Below are positions 41,745 to 50,942 of a DNA stretch of 64,000 nucleotides, piece after piece. Source of the stretch: Streptomyces finlayi. Lineage in GTDB: Bacteria; Actinomycetota; Actinomycetes; Streptomycetales; Streptomycetaceae. Position numbers and translations under genes: made by a program. The notes below the pieces were generated by a model. It made no database searches. It was not told where the DNA came from and saw nothing but the letters and a program-made list of their open reading frames with translations. The stretch is from positions 930,001-994,000 of the forward strand of contig NZ_CP045702.1 in the NCBI RefSeq assembly GCF_014216315.1, read 5' to 3'. The first letter of the stretch is position 1; each line of letters starts with the position of its first letter.

Positions 41745-41974
41745 GCGGTGGCCTTGCCGTGCACGGCCTCGACGAGCCGGCCCACGGTGTCCCGCGAGGT
41801 CAGCGTGACGTCTTCCAGGTCGATGTCCATGCGGTCCTCGATCAGGAGCCGCAGCTCCTCCAGCGCCAGGGAGTCCAGACGCAGTTGGCGGAGCGGCACA
41901 TCGGGGCGGATGGCGAGGGGGTCGGTTCCGAACTTCGTCACCAGCAGGGTGGTGATCTCATCCGAGGTGCTCAT
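41741..41974 (-). CDS. Acyl carrier protein
   Basis: A 77-residue carrier with the phosphopantetheine serine at residue 35 in RLDSLALEELRLLIEDRMDIDLED. The motif is D-S-L, as in type II fatty acid and polyketide carriers. It is first in the ACP-ketosynthase-hydrolase operon and overlaps the next start. Confidence 0.88.
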   Translation of the reverse strand: MSTSDEITTLLVTKFGTDPLAIRPDVPLRQLRLDSLALEELRLLIEDRMDIDLEDVTLTSRDTVGRLVEAVHGKATA

Positions 41975-42236
41975 GGGGCGCTCCTCCGCAGTAGTACGCG
42001 GTGACGCCGGCCGCGTGGGGTTGGGGGACAATGCCATCGGGGGCGCCGGCTGCTCCGGAGGGACCCTTTATACGCCTTCAAGGGCCGCTGTCCGCCTCAC
42101 GTTCCCCCGTGCGGTGGGGGGACGACCAGGTGTACGAATCCCCGGTTCCGTCCGGGCGGGGCGGGTCAACGGCCCCGGAGGGGGCGGTTCGTGGCCCCTG
42201 AGCGTGGTCAGGACCGGCCCCGTAAACTCAGCGGTC

Positions 42237-42968
42237 ATGATGAAGGAATCAGTTCAGGCCGACGCGTCCGCTCTTGACGGACCTGCCCTCTTCGCGACGA
42301 TGTCCTCGATGCGCGCCATGCGCCGCCTCAAGCCGGACGCGGTGCCGGACGAGACGCTGGAGCAGCTGATACAGGCCGCCGTCTGGGGCCCCAGCGGGGG
42401 CAACATGCAGTGTTACGAGTACGTCGTCGTCACCGACCGCGACATGATGGCGCGCCTCGCCCCGCTGTGGAAGCGGTGCGTGGACTCCTATCTGGCGACG
42501 ACCGGGAAGTACGCGCCGGCGGGCATGGACGAAGCGGCGTACGGGCGGATGGTCGCCGCGATCGAGTACCAGCGCGACCACTTCGCCGAGACCCCCGCGC
42601 TGATCATCCCGTGCTACCGCTTCCCGGAGCCGCGCATCGACGAGGAGGGCCTGATCGCCTCCGCACAGGCGCTCGGACCGGCGGGCACCGAACACTTGAT
42701 GAACACGCAGACGCGGTTCCAGGCCCTCGCGGAGGGTTCGTGCGTCTACCCCGGCGTGCAGAACCTCCTGCTCGCCGCGCGCGGCCTGGGCCTCGCGGCG
42801 AACATCACCATCTGGCATCTGATGCTGGAGCAGGAGTGGAAGGAGACGCTCGGGATTCCCGAGGACATGCGGACGTTCGCGGCCGTCCCGGTGGGGTGGC
42901 CGCAGGGCAACTTCGGTCCCGTGCGGCGCCGTCCGGTGGCCGACGTCATCCACCGGGACCGCTGGTAG
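42237..42968 (+). CDS. Nitroreductase-family oxidoreductase
   Basis: A 243-residue flavin-dependent reductase. SSMRAMRRLKPDAVPDETLEQLIQAAVWGPSGGNMQCYEYVVV (about residues 21-63) is the FMN-binding N-terminal pattern, and AARGLGLAANITIWHLML is the second flavin contact region. The ATG at 42237 gives the usual size. It is divergent from the ACP operon. The substrate may be a nitro compound, enone or quinone; nothing more can be read. Confidence 0.86.
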   Translation: MMKESVQADASALDGPALFATMSSMRAMRRLKPDAVPDETLEQLIQAAVWGPSGGNMQCYEYVVVTDRDMMARLAPLWKRCVDSYLATTGKYAPAGMDEAAYGRMVAAIEYQRDHFAETPALIIPCYRFPEPRIDEEGLIASAQALGPAGTEHLMNTQTRFQALAEGSCVYPGVQNLLLAARGLGLAANITIWHLMLEQEWKETLGIPEDMRTFAAVPVGWPQGNFGPVRRRPVADVIHRDRW

Positions 42969-43056
42969 TCCGTGCGGACCGGCCGGGCGGGCCTCTCCGG
43001 CCCCCCGGCCGCCATGACCGTTCCCCGCGGCGGCCGCGCGGGGCGCCGGCCGGGCG

Positions 43057-43734
43057 TCAGAGGCCGGCCGGGTATCCGGTCTCCCTGACGTCGTCCGCCA
43101 GGTCCGCGAGGGTGATCTCCGGGTTGAGTGCGGCGACCACCTCGGCTGTCAGCGGCCGGAGGTCGTACACATGGCGGACGGCGGCCGGGTCCAGGGTGAT
43201 CTCGTAGTAGTCCTCGGCCCATTCCAGGTAGGCGTCGGGGGTGCCCGCGACGAGGAGCTGGAACAGGTAGTCCGCGCCGTCCGCGCCCTCCCCCTCCTCG
43301 GGGAAGTCGATGTCTCCCGCACGCCACGCGCTGTCCGCGGTCTCCCGCCACAGGCACGCCGTCACCAGGGGCACCCCGGACTCGTCCTGGAAGGACGGCT
43401 CGGCCACGAAGGGCTGGAAGACGGCCGGGACGTCGTCGAGCACGCCGGGCCACAGCATGTCCTCGGCGTACGGGCTCATCGGTGACTCGTGGTCGAAGCC
43501 CCGGGCGTACGCGCCGGCGGGCGAGAAGACGATCGCGTACTCGTCACCCGAACCGTTGCGCATGGAGGCCATCTCCAGCGGCTTCCCGTCCGACGCGGAC
43601 CACTGGGCGTCGTAGCTGTGCCAGCGGTCCGCCCACTCGCGGCACAGGATCGCGTCCAGCATCGCCATGGCACGGCAGAGGTCGCTGAGGGCGGATATCC
43701 CGGGCAGATGACGGGCGACATCGTAAACGCTCAT
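43057..43734 (-). CDS. Hypothetical protein, acidic
   Basis: A 225-residue acidic protein with many aromatic residues (EWADRWHSYDAQWSASDGKP; DAYLEWAEDYYEITLDP). No signal or membrane segment is present, and no family was recognised. TGGAGCC is the ribosome site before the ATG. Such proteins of contact-dependent-immunity or SMI1-like size exist, but no motif confirms that. Confidence 0.65.
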   Translation of the reverse strand: MSVYDVARHLPGISALSDLCRAMAMLDAILCREWADRWHSYDAQWSASDGKPLEMASMRNGSGDEYAIVFSPAGAYARGFDHESPMSPYAEDMLWPGVLDDVPAVFQPFVAEPSFQDESGVPLVTACLWRETADSAWRAGDIDFPEEGEGADGADYLFQLLVAGTPDAYLEWAEDYYEITLDPAAVRHVYDLRPLTAEVVAALNPEITLADLADDVRETGYPAGL

Positions 43735-44087
43735 GGCTCCATCCAACCGCACGGCCACCGTCAGGCGGGCAGCGCCTCTCGCCAGGACTCCCGGACGGCC
43801 GCAGGGGCCCCGGGGAAAGTCGGCTTTCTCCACGAGCGCGGAGACGTTGAAGAGCCGGCGGTCCAGCTTCCCCGCCGCGAGCAGTGCGGTCACCTAGTCT
43901 GGCAGGACGTGGATGTCGTCCCCCGCCTGCCGCACATGGACGCCGCCGGTGATCGGGGTGAGTTCGTGGCTCTCGGGCTGCGCCTGCTGATCTACCGGCG
44001 AAGGCCGGGTCACAGCCTCGTTCAGAACCGGCGTGAAACCGCCGTGGCGGTAACCCGCCCGGGAACGACCGCGAGCAACAGGGTCAT
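43735..44087. other. Gap between hypothetical gene and xdhC
   Basis: About 350 bp. Frames here lack a consistent start, ribosome site or third-position GC pattern. A fragment reading HELTPITGGVHVRQAGDDIHVLPD on the minus strand ends at 43894 and might be a gene relic, but no homologue is recognised. Confidence 0.4.
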
Positions 44088-45227
44088 TCAGGCCGCCGAG
44101 GTGAGCGGGGGTCCGTCCCCGTGGTGGATCGGGGTGTGGGCACCGGTGAGCGGGCGACCGCTTCCGCCGCGCCGCTCGGCGACGATCTCGGCGACGATCG
44201 ACAGGGCGGTCTCCTCGGGCGTACGGGCTCCGAGGTCGAGTCCGATCGGGGAGTGCAGCCGGGCCAGTTCGGCGTCGGTGACGCCTGCCTCGCGCAGCCG
44301 TTGGTCGCGGTCGAGGTGGGTGCGGCGCGAGCCCATCGCGCCGACGTAGGCGACGGGCAGCCTCAACGCGGTCTCCAGCAGGGGGACGTCGAACTTGGCG
44401 TCGTGCGTGAGGACGCAGAGGACGGTCCGCGCGTCGACGTCGGTCGCCGCGAGATAGCGGTGCGGCCAGTCGACGACGAGGTCGTCGGCCTCCGGGAAGC
44501 GGGCCCGGGTGGCGAAGACCGGCCGCGCGTCGCAGACGGTGACCCGGTAGCCGAGGAACGCTCCGGCCCTGACCAGCGCGGCGGCGAAGTCGACGGCCCC
44601 GAACACGATCATGCGGGGCGGTGGGACGCTCGACTCGACGAGCAGGGTGACGGGTGCCCCGCACCGTGAGCCCTCGGCCCCGATGACGAGCGAGCCGGTG
44701 CGGCCCGCGTCGAGCATCGCCCGGGCCTCGGCGACCGCGGTGCGGTCGAGCGCGGGGTGTCCGCCCAGCCCGCCCTCGTACGTCCCGTCGGGGTGGACGA
44801 GGAGCGGGCGGCCGAGCAGTTCGGCGGGCCCTTCGGTGATCCGGGCGACCGCTGCCGCCGTCCCCGCAGCGGCGGCCGCGACCGCCGCGGCGAACACCGG
44901 GCGCGCGGGATCGTCCGCGCGCACCGGTGTGACCATGATGTCGATGACACCGCCGCAGGTCAGACCGACCGCGAAGGCGTCCTCGTCGCTGTAGCCGAAC
45001 TGCTCCCGTACGGTCCTGCCGTCGACGAGGGCCTGCCGGCACAGCTCGTACACCGCACCCTCCACACATCCGCCGGAGACCGATCCGACCGCCGTGCCGT
45101 CACGGTCGACGGCGAGGGCGGCGCCCGGCTGCCGGGGCGCGCTGCCGCCGACGGCCACCACGGTGGCGACGGCGAACTCGCGTCCCTGCCCGACCCACCG
45201 GTGAAGCTCTGCGGCGATGTCCAGCAT
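44088..45227 (-). CDS. xdhC: XdhC-type molybdenum cofactor chaperone
   Basis: A 379-residue protein with an N-terminal XdhC/CoxI domain (FAVATVVAVGGSAPRQPGAALAVDRDG; SGGCVEGAVYELC) and a C-terminal Rossmann domain (MIVFGAVDFAAALVRAGAFLGYRVTVCDARPVFA). Such proteins bind and sulfurate the cofactor before handing it to xanthine dehydrogenase, as PucA does in Bacillus. AAGGAGACACGCC precedes the ATG. It is downstream of the AzgA-type permease on the same strand. Confidence 0.92.
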   Translation of the reverse strand: MLDIAAELHRWVGQGREFAVATVVAVGGSAPRQPGAALAVDRDGTAVGSVSGGCVEGAVYELCRQALVDGRTVREQFGYSDEDAFAVGLTCGGVIDIMVTPVRADDPARPVFAAAVAAAAAGTAAAVARITEGPAELLGRPLLVHPDGTYEGGLGGHPALDRTAVAEARAMLDAGRTGSLVIGAEGSRCGAPVTLLVESSVPPPRMIVFGAVDFAAALVRAGAFLGYRVTVCDARPVFATRARFPEADDLVVDWPHRYLAATDVDARTVLCVLTHDAKFDVPLLETALRLPVAYVGAMGSRRTHLDRDQRLREAGVTDAELARLHSPIGLDLGARTPEETALSIVAEIVAERRGGSGRPLTGAHTPIHHGDGPPLTSAA

Positions 45228-45265
45228 GGCGTGTCTCCTTGAGCAGCGTGCGGAGGGTGCGGATG

Positions 45266-46723
45266 TCAGTGGACGCCCAGCCAGCTCTCGATGGGACTGA
45301 GCGCGAAGTAGACGATGAAGATCACCGTCAGGCCCCACATGAAGGCCCCGACCTCCCGGGCCCTGCCCTGGGCGAGCTTGATGGCGGCGTACGAGATGAC
45401 ACCTGCCGCGACACCGGTGGTGATGGTGTACGTGAAGGGCATCAGGACGACGGTGAGGAAGACCGGGATGGCGACGGAGCGGTCGCCCCAGTCCACGTGC
45501 CGGGCGTTCTGCATCATCATGGCGCCGATGACGACGAGAGCGGCGGACGCCACCTCGGTCGGCACGATCGCGGTCAGCGGGGTGAAGAAGAGACAGGCCG
45601 CGAAGAAGAGACCGGTGACGACGGAGGCGAGGCCGGTCCTGGCACCCTCACCGACGCCGGTCGCCGACTCCACGAAGACGGTCTGGCCGGAGCCTCCGGA
45701 GACTCCGCCGATCGCACCGCCCGCACCGTCGATGAACAGCGCCTTGGAGAGGCCGGGCATCCGGCCCTTGTCGTCGGCCAGCCCGGCTTCCGTACCGACG
45801 CCGATGATGGTGGCCATGGCGTCGAAGAAGCCGGCCAGCACGAGCGTGAAGACGATAAGGCCGACCGTCATCACGCCGACGTCGCCCCAGCCGCCGAACT
45901 CCACCTCGCCGAAGAGCGAGAAGTCGGGTGCGGAGACCGCGCTCCCGGTGAGCTCGGGCGGGCCGCTGCTCCACGCCTTGGCGGGGATGCCGCCGACCGC
46001 GTTGATGATGACGGCGAGGACCGTGCCCGCGACGATGCCGATCAGGATCGCGCCGGGGATGTTGCGCGCCTGGAGCATGAAGATGAGCAGCAGGGTCACG
46101 CAGAAGATGAGGACGGGCCAGCCGGCGAGTTCACCGGCGGGGCCGAGCGATACGGGCGTCGCCGTGCCCTTGTGGACGAAGCCGGCCTTGTAGAGGCCGA
46201 TCAGCGCGATGAACAGGCCGATGCCCATGGTGATGCCGTGTTTCAGCGCGAGCGGGATCGCGTTCATGATCAGTTCACGGAGGCCGGTGACCACCAGGAG
46301 GCAGATCACCACACCGTAGATCACACACATGCCCATGGCCTGCGGCCACGTCATGGCCGGGGCGACCTGCCCGGCGAGTACGCCGGAGACGCTGAGTCCG
46401 GCGGCGAGGGCCAGCGGGACCTTGCCGACGAAGCCCATCAGCAGGGTCGTGGCGGCAGCCGCGAGGGCCGTCGCGGTGATCAGGCCGGGCTGGCTGAGGA
46501 GGTTGCCGTCCACGTCCTTGCCGCCGAGGATCAGCGGGTTGAGCAGGAGGATGTACGCCATCGCCATGAAGGTGGTGACGCCGCCGCGCATCTCACGCGC
46601 GACTGTCGATCCTCGGTCGGATATGTGAAAGTACCGGTCGAGCCAAGACCGTCCGGCGGGGATGCGCGAGCCGTGGCCCGCGCTTTGCGCACCGGTCCTG
46701 GGCTCCACTGACTGCTGGGTCAT
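45266..46723 (-). CDS. AzgA-type purine permease
   Basis: A 485-residue NCS2/AzgA transporter with about 13 membrane segments. Family marks include LDRYFHISDRGSTVAREMRGGVTTFMAMAYILLLNP at the start, MGIGLFIALIGLYKAGFV, and GVSGGSGQTVFVESATGVGEGARTGLASVVTGL (substrate-binding loop). These carriers usually take hypoxanthine, guanine or adenine. It lies between the xanthine dehydrogenase operon and xdhC, so import feeds the pathway. A GTACTG-AGG-CAGTAC palindrome lies about 130 bp upstream. Confidence 0.9.
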   Translation of the reverse strand: MTQQSVEPRTGAQSAGHGSRIPAGRSWLDRYFHISDRGSTVAREMRGGVTTFMAMAYILLLNPLILGGKDVDGNLLSQPGLITATALAAAATTLLMGFVGKVPLALAAGLSVSGVLAGQVAPAMTWPQAMGMCVIYGVVICLLVVTGLRELIMNAIPLALKHGITMGIGLFIALIGLYKAGFVHKGTATPVSLGPAGELAGWPVLIFCVTLLLIFMLQARNIPGAILIGIVAGTVLAVIINAVGGIPAKAWSSGPPELTGSAVSAPDFSLFGEVEFGGWGDVGVMTVGLIVFTLVLAGFFDAMATIIGVGTEAGLADDKGRMPGLSKALFIDGAGGAIGGVSGGSGQTVFVESATGVGEGARTGLASVVTGLFFAACLFFTPLTAIVPTEVASAALVVIGAMMMQNARHVDWGDRSVAIPVFLTVVLMPFTYTITTGVAAGVISYAAIKLAQGRAREVGAFMWGLTVIFIVYFALSPIESWLGVH

Positions 46724-46973
46724 GGTGCCTGACTCCCAAGGTTCACAGGGGCACCCGCGTGAAGACGAATGAATGCGGGATTTGGGATGGCTGCGTCGCG
46801 CAGCACACCCGGGGGACGGCCCGAGGCGAACTGTTCGTGCAGGTACAGAAGTACTGAGGCAGTACAAGGACCGCGAGCGGTGCGGTACTCGATTCCTCCG
46901 GACGGTGCGCCCACGCGGGGACGTGTGACGTTCACGGCAGCGCGCACCGCCCGGAGAGTTCATGGGAGCCGGA
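46724..46973. other. Leader between xdh operon and permease
   Basis: This 250-bp region contains the GTAC-rich palindrome at 46843-46865 and no gene. It may hold a separate promoter for the permease and xdhC. Confidence 0.5.
46843..46865. promoter_or_regulatory. GTAC-rich inverted repeats upstream of the permease
   Basis: GTACAGAAGTAC (46843-46854) overlaps GTACTGAGGCAGTAC (46851-46865). The second has perfect six-base arms around AGG. They could bind a dimeric repressor. No known purine-regulator motif was matched with confidence. Confidence 0.45.
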
Positions 46974-49397
46974 TCAGGTGCCGGTGAGGTGCTCGGGTCG
47001 CACCGGCGTCCTGTCGAGCTCGAGTCCCGTCGCGTTCCGGATCGCCGCGAGGACGGCCGGGGTGGACGACAGGGTGGGGGCCTCGCCGACGCCGCGGAGC
47101 CCGTACGGGGCGTGGTCGTCGGCGAGTTCGAGCACATCGACCGGGATGGCCGGCGTGTCGAGGATGGTGGGGATCAGATAGTCCGTGAAGGACGGGTTGC
47201 GTACCTTCGCGGTCTTCGGGTCGACGATGATCTCCTCCATGACGGCGATTCCCAGTCCCTGGGTGGTGCCGCCCTGGATCTGCCCGAGGACGGACAGCGG
47301 GTTGAGCGCCTTCCCCACGTCCTGGGCGCAGGCCAGTTCGATGACCTTGACCAGGCCGAGTTCGGTGTCGACCTCGACGACCGCGCGGTGGGCGGCGAAG
47401 GAGTACTGGACGTGCCCGTTGCCCTGGCCGGTCCGCCGGTCGAACGCCTCGGTGGGCCGGTGGCGCCACTCCCGCTCGATGTCGATCGCCTCCTCCTCCA
47501 GTACGTCGGCCACCTCGGCGAGCACCTCACCGCCGTCCGTGACGACCTTGCCGCCCTCCAGGAGGAGTCCGGCCGTGGCCCAGGCCGGGTGGTACGAACC
47601 GAACTTGCGGCGGCCGAGCTCCAGGAGCTCCTCCCGGACGGCCTCGCAGGAGTGCTTGACGGCGCCGCCTGTGACGTACGTCTGACGGGAGGCGGAGGTC
47701 GATCCCGCCGAGCCCACCCGGGTGTCGGCCGGCTGGATGGTGACCTGGCTGACGCCGAGTTCGGTACGGGCGATCTGGGCGTGCACGGTGACGCCGCCCT
47801 GGCCGACCTCGGCCATCGCGGTGTGGACGGTCGCGACCGGTTCACCGTTGATGACCTCCATGCGCACGCGGGCGGTGGAGTAGTCGTCGAAACCCTCGGA
47901 GAAGCCGACGTTCTTCAGGCCGACCGCGTAGCCGACGCCGCGTACGACGCCCTCGCCGTGGGTGGTGTTCGACAGCCCGCCGGGCAGGGCGCGTACGTCG
48001 ACGGTCCGGCCGTCGCCGCCGGCGGCGAGCCACTGCCGCTCGGGGGGCATCGGCCGGGCCTTGACCAGCCGCAGCAGTTCGGCGACCGGGGCCGGCGAGT
48101 CGCAGGGCTGGCCGGTCGGCAGGAGCGTGCCCCGCTTCATGGCGTTGAGCTGCCGGAACGTGACCGGGTCCATGTCCAGCTTCGCCGCGAGCTTGTCCAT
48201 CTGCGCCTCGTAGGCGAAGCACGCCTGGACGGCGCCGAAGCCGCGCATGGCCCCGCAGGGCGGGTTGTTGGAGTAGAGCGCGAGCGCCTCGATGTCGACG
48301 TCCTCGATGGCGTAAGGGCCGACCGAGAGCGAGGAGGCGTTGCCGACGACCGCCGGGGAGGCCGACGCGTAGGCGCCGCCGTCCAGGACGATCCGGCACT
48401 TCATGTGGGTGAGCTTGCCGTCCTTGGTGGCGCCGTGCTCGTAGGAGAGCTTCGCCGGGTGCCGGTGGACGTGGCCGAAGAAGGACTCGAAGCGGTTGTA
48501 GACCATCTTGACGGGCTTGCCGCTGCGCAGGGCGAGCAGACAGGCGTGGATCTGCATCGACAGGTCCTCGCGTCCGCCGAAGGCACCGCCGACGCCCGAG
48601 AGCGTCATACGGATCTTCTCCTCGGGCAGACCGAGGACAGGCGCGATCTGCCGGAGGTCGGAGTGCAGCCACTGGGTGGCCACGTACAGCTCGACGCCGC
48701 CGTCCTCGGACGGCACGGCGAGACCGGACTCCGGGCCGAGGAATGCCTGGTCCTGCATGCCGAAGGTGTACTCGCCCCTGACGATCACGTCGGCGCGCTG
48801 CGCGGCGGCCTCGGCGTCACCGCGGACGATCGGCTGGCGGTGGACGATGTTGGGGTGCGGGACGTGAGCGATGTGGTGGTCGTCGCGGCTCTCGTGGACC
48901 AGGACCGCACCGGGGGCGGTCGCGGACGCCTCGTCGGTGATGACCGGCAGCTCGGCGTAGTCGACCTTGATCTTCGCCGCGGCGCGCCGGGCGGTCTCCG
49001 GGTGGTCGGCGCAGACGAGCGCCACCGGCTCACCGTGGTGGCGGACCTTCCCGTGGGCCAGAACCGGGGTGTCCCGGATCTCCAGGCCGTAGTTCTTGCA
49101 TGCGGTGGGCAGGTCGTCGTAGGTCAGCACCGCGTGGACGCCGGGCGTCGCGACGGCCTCACCGATGTCGATCGACCTGATCTCGGCATGGGCGACGGTG
49201 GAGCGGAGCGTGTGGCCCCACAGCATGTCCTCGTGCCACATGTCCGAGGAGTACGCGAACGCGCCGGTGACCTTCAGGGTGCCGTCGGGGCGCAGCGTGG
49301 ACTCGCCCACACCGCCCCTGGTCCTCGACCCCTGGGAGATGTCGGTGGGAGTGCCGGCCGGGACGGAGGAGACCCGTGGTGTGTGCGCCATGGTCAT
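46974..49397 (-). CDS. Xanthine dehydrogenase, molybdopterin subunit
   Basis: An 807-residue catalytic subunit that hydroxylates hypoxanthine and xanthine to urate. Cofactor contacts are GVGGAFGGREDLSMQIH, NPPCGAMRGFGAVQ and AMAEVGQGGVTVHAQIA. The catalytic glutamate is in LRGVGEAPTLSS near the C-terminus. The ATG at 49397 overlaps the iron-sulfur subunit stop (ATGA). It is last in a three-gene operon. It lacks the fused iron-sulfur and FAD domains of eukaryotic enzymes, as is normal in bacteria. Confidence 0.95.
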   Translation of the reverse strand: MTMAHTPRVSSVPAGTPTDISQGSRTRGGVGESTLRPDGTLKVTGAFAYSSDMWHEDMLWGHTLRSTVAHAEIRSIDIGEAVATPGVHAVLTYDDLPTACKNYGLEIRDTPVLAHGKVRHHGEPVALVCADHPETARRAAAKIKVDYAELPVITDEASATAPGAVLVHESRDDHHIAHVPHPNIVHRQPIVRGDAEAAAQRADVIVRGEYTFGMQDQAFLGPESGLAVPSEDGGVELYVATQWLHSDLRQIAPVLGLPEEKIRMTLSGVGGAFGGREDLSMQIHACLLALRSGKPVKMVYNRFESFFGHVHRHPAKLSYEHGATKDGKLTHMKCRIVLDGGAYASASPAVVGNASSLSVGPYAIEDVDIEALALYSNNPPCGAMRGFGAVQACFAYEAQMDKLAAKLDMDPVTFRQLNAMKRGTLLPTGQPCDSPAPVAELLRLVKARPMPPERQWLAAGGDGRTVDVRALPGGLSNTTHGEGVVRGVGYAVGLKNVGFSEGFDDYSTARVRMEVINGEPVATVHTAMAEVGQGGVTVHAQIARTELGVSQVTIQPADTRVGSAGSTSASRQTYVTGGAVKHSCEAVREELLELGRRKFGSYHPAWATAGLLLEGGKVVTDGGEVLAEVADVLEEEAIDIEREWRHRPTEAFDRRTGQGNGHVQYSFAAHRAVVEVDTELGLVKVIELACAQDVGKALNPLSVLGQIQGGTTQGLGIAVMEEIIVDPKTAKVRNPSFTDYLIPTILDTPAIPVDVLELADDHAPYGLRGVGEAPTLSSTPAVLAAIRNATGLELDRTPVRPEHLTGT

Positions 49398-49996
49398 CGG
49401 ACCGCCTCTTCCTGACGGGCCGCGGCGAGGCGGACCGCGTCGAGGATCTTCTCGTAACCGGTGCACCGGCAGAGGTTGCCGGAGAGCGCCTCGCGGATGT
49501 CCTGGTCGGTGGGCGAGGGGTGGGACTCCAGCAGTTCGTCGGCGGCGACCAGGAGGCCGGGGGTGCAGAAGCCGCACTGCACGGCACCGGCGTCGATGAA
49601 CGCCTGCTGGATCGGTGCGAGCTCGCCTGCCTCACCGCTCTGCCCGTCGGTGGGCTCCGCCTGCCACCGACGGGCGGCGTCGAGGCTCGTGCCGCAGCTT
49701 CCGGAGGTGCAGCCGCCGCCTGGGTGGATGTCCTCGCGGTGCCTGGCGTAGGCCGCGAGGCCCTCCACGGTGACGATTCCGCGGCCCTCCGCCTGGCCTG
49801 CGGCGACGAGACAGGAACACACCGGCACACCGTCGAGGCGCACCGTGCAGGATCCGCATTCGCCCTGCTCGCAGGCGTTCTTGGAACCGGGGAGGCCCAT
49901 GCGTTCACGCAGGACGTAGAGGAGGGATTCGCCCTCCCAGACGTCGTCGGCTTCCTGCGGACGGCCGTTGACCGTGAAGTGCACTCGCATGGTCAC
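49394..49996 (-). CDS. Xanthine dehydrogenase, iron-sulfur subunit
   Basis: A 200-residue subunit with two [2Fe-2S] clusters. The plant-type cluster uses CEQGECGSC (42, 47, 50) and a cysteine at 60 or 62. The second uses CGFC (141, 144) and CRCTG (176, 178). Between them is an insertion of about 40 residues (83-125) that carries an extra CTSGSC pair at 96 and 101, absent from most relatives. Both ends overlap neighbours by four bases. Confidence 0.94.
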   Translation of the reverse strand: MTMRVHFTVNGRPQEADDVWEGESLLYVLRERMGLPGSKNACEQGECGSCTVRLDGVPVCSCLVAAGQAEGRGIVTVEGLAAYARHREDIHPGGGCTSGSCGTSLDAARRWQAEPTDGQSGEAGELAPIQQAFIDAGAVQCGFCTPGLLVAADELLESHPSPTDQDIREALSGNLCRCTGYEKILDAVRLAAARQEEAVR

Positions 49997-50883
49997 GCAG
50001 CTCCTTCGAGAGTGCGGCCGGCGCCGCGGTACTGCTCCCAGGTCCAGCCCAGCGTGCGGCGGGCCATGATGCCGACTGCGTGCCTGCGGTACTTCGCGGT
50101 CCCGCGCACGTCGTCGATGGGGTCGCAGTCGCCGGAGGCGAGCTCCGCGAACTGCTTGGCCACCGAGGGGGTGATGATCTTGCCGCTCTCCCAGAACCCG
50201 CCCTCGTCGAGCGCGGCGTTCAGGAAGTCCTCGGCCGTCCTCGCCCGGACGGGTGTCGGGGCGGCCGAACCGATACCGGTGCGGACCGTACGGGTCCGGG
50301 GGTGCAGGGCGAGGCCGAAGGCGCAGACGGCGATGACCATCGCGTTGCGCGTGCCGACCTTGGAGAACTGCTGGGGGCCGTCGGCCTTCCTGATGTGGAC
50401 GGCCCTGATCAGCTCGTCCGGGGCGAGGGCGTTGCGCTTGACGCCGGTGTAGAAGGCGTCGATGGGGATCATCCGGGTTCCGCGTACCGACTCGGCCTCG
50501 ACCTCGGCTCCCGCGGCGAGGAGCGCGGGGTGGGCGTCACCGGCGGGCGACGCGGTGCCCAGGTTGCCGCCGACGCCGCCTCGGTTACGGATCTGCGGTG
50601 AGGCGACGGTGTGCGAGGCGAGGGCCAGGCCGGGCAGCTCGGCCCGCAGGTGCTCCATGATCGCGCTGTAGGGGACGGAGGCGCCGAGTCGTACGTGGTC
50701 CTCGCCCACCTGCCACTCGGCCAGCTCGGCGACACGGTTCAGATCCAGGAGGTACTCGGGCCGCCGGTGATCGAAGTTGATCTCCACCATCACGTCGGTG
50801 CCACCCGCGATGGGCACGGCCGTCGGGTGCCCGGCCTTGGCGGCGAGCGCCTCCTCCCAGCTGGCGGGGCGAAGGAAGTCCAT
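49993..50883 (-). CDS. Xanthine dehydrogenase, FAD subunit
   Basis: A 296-residue flavoprotein subunit that passes electrons to NAD. FAD contacts are VPIAGGTDVMVEINFDHRRP and IRNRGGVGGNLGTASPAGDAHPALLAAGAEVE. A CO-dehydrogenase flavoprotein C-terminal domain follows (NAMVIAVCAFGLAL; TAKYRRHAVGIMARRTL). It is first in the operon, divergent from pucR across about 290 bp, and overlaps the next start by four bases. Confidence 0.94.
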   Translation of the reverse strand: MDFLRPASWEEALAAKAGHPTAVPIAGGTDVMVEINFDHRRPEYLLDLNRVAELAEWQVGEDHVRLGASVPYSAIMEHLRAELPGLALASHTVASPQIRNRGGVGGNLGTASPAGDAHPALLAAGAEVEAESVRGTRMIPIDAFYTGVKRNALAPDELIRAVHIRKADGPQQFSKVGTRNAMVIAVCAFGLALHPRTRTVRTGIGSAAPTPVRARTAEDFLNAALDEGGFWESGKIITPSVAKQFAELASGDCDPIDDVRGTAKYRRHAVGIMARRTLGWTWEQYRGAGRTLEGAA

Positions 50884-50910
50884 GAGTGGCCCTCTTCTTC
50901 TCGGTCGGTC

Positions 50911-50942
50911 GTGCGCTGTGCCGGGGGGCGTGCGCTGTGCCG
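50911..50942. repeat. Direct repeat in the xdh-pucR intergenic region
   Basis: GTGCGCTGTGCCG occurs at 50911-50923 and 50930-50942, period 19. It is just upstream of the FAD-subunit start and might be a regulator site or an untranslated-leader duplication. Confidence 0.45.

Noticed and set aside
43894..44087. A small gene ending GGVHVRQAGDDIHVLPD
   Set aside because: No credible start or ribosome site and no family. It could be a relic but cannot be supported.
46724..46973. A purine riboswitch before the permease
   Set aside because: The conserved purine-aptamer core could not be found. Only short GTAC dyads are visible.
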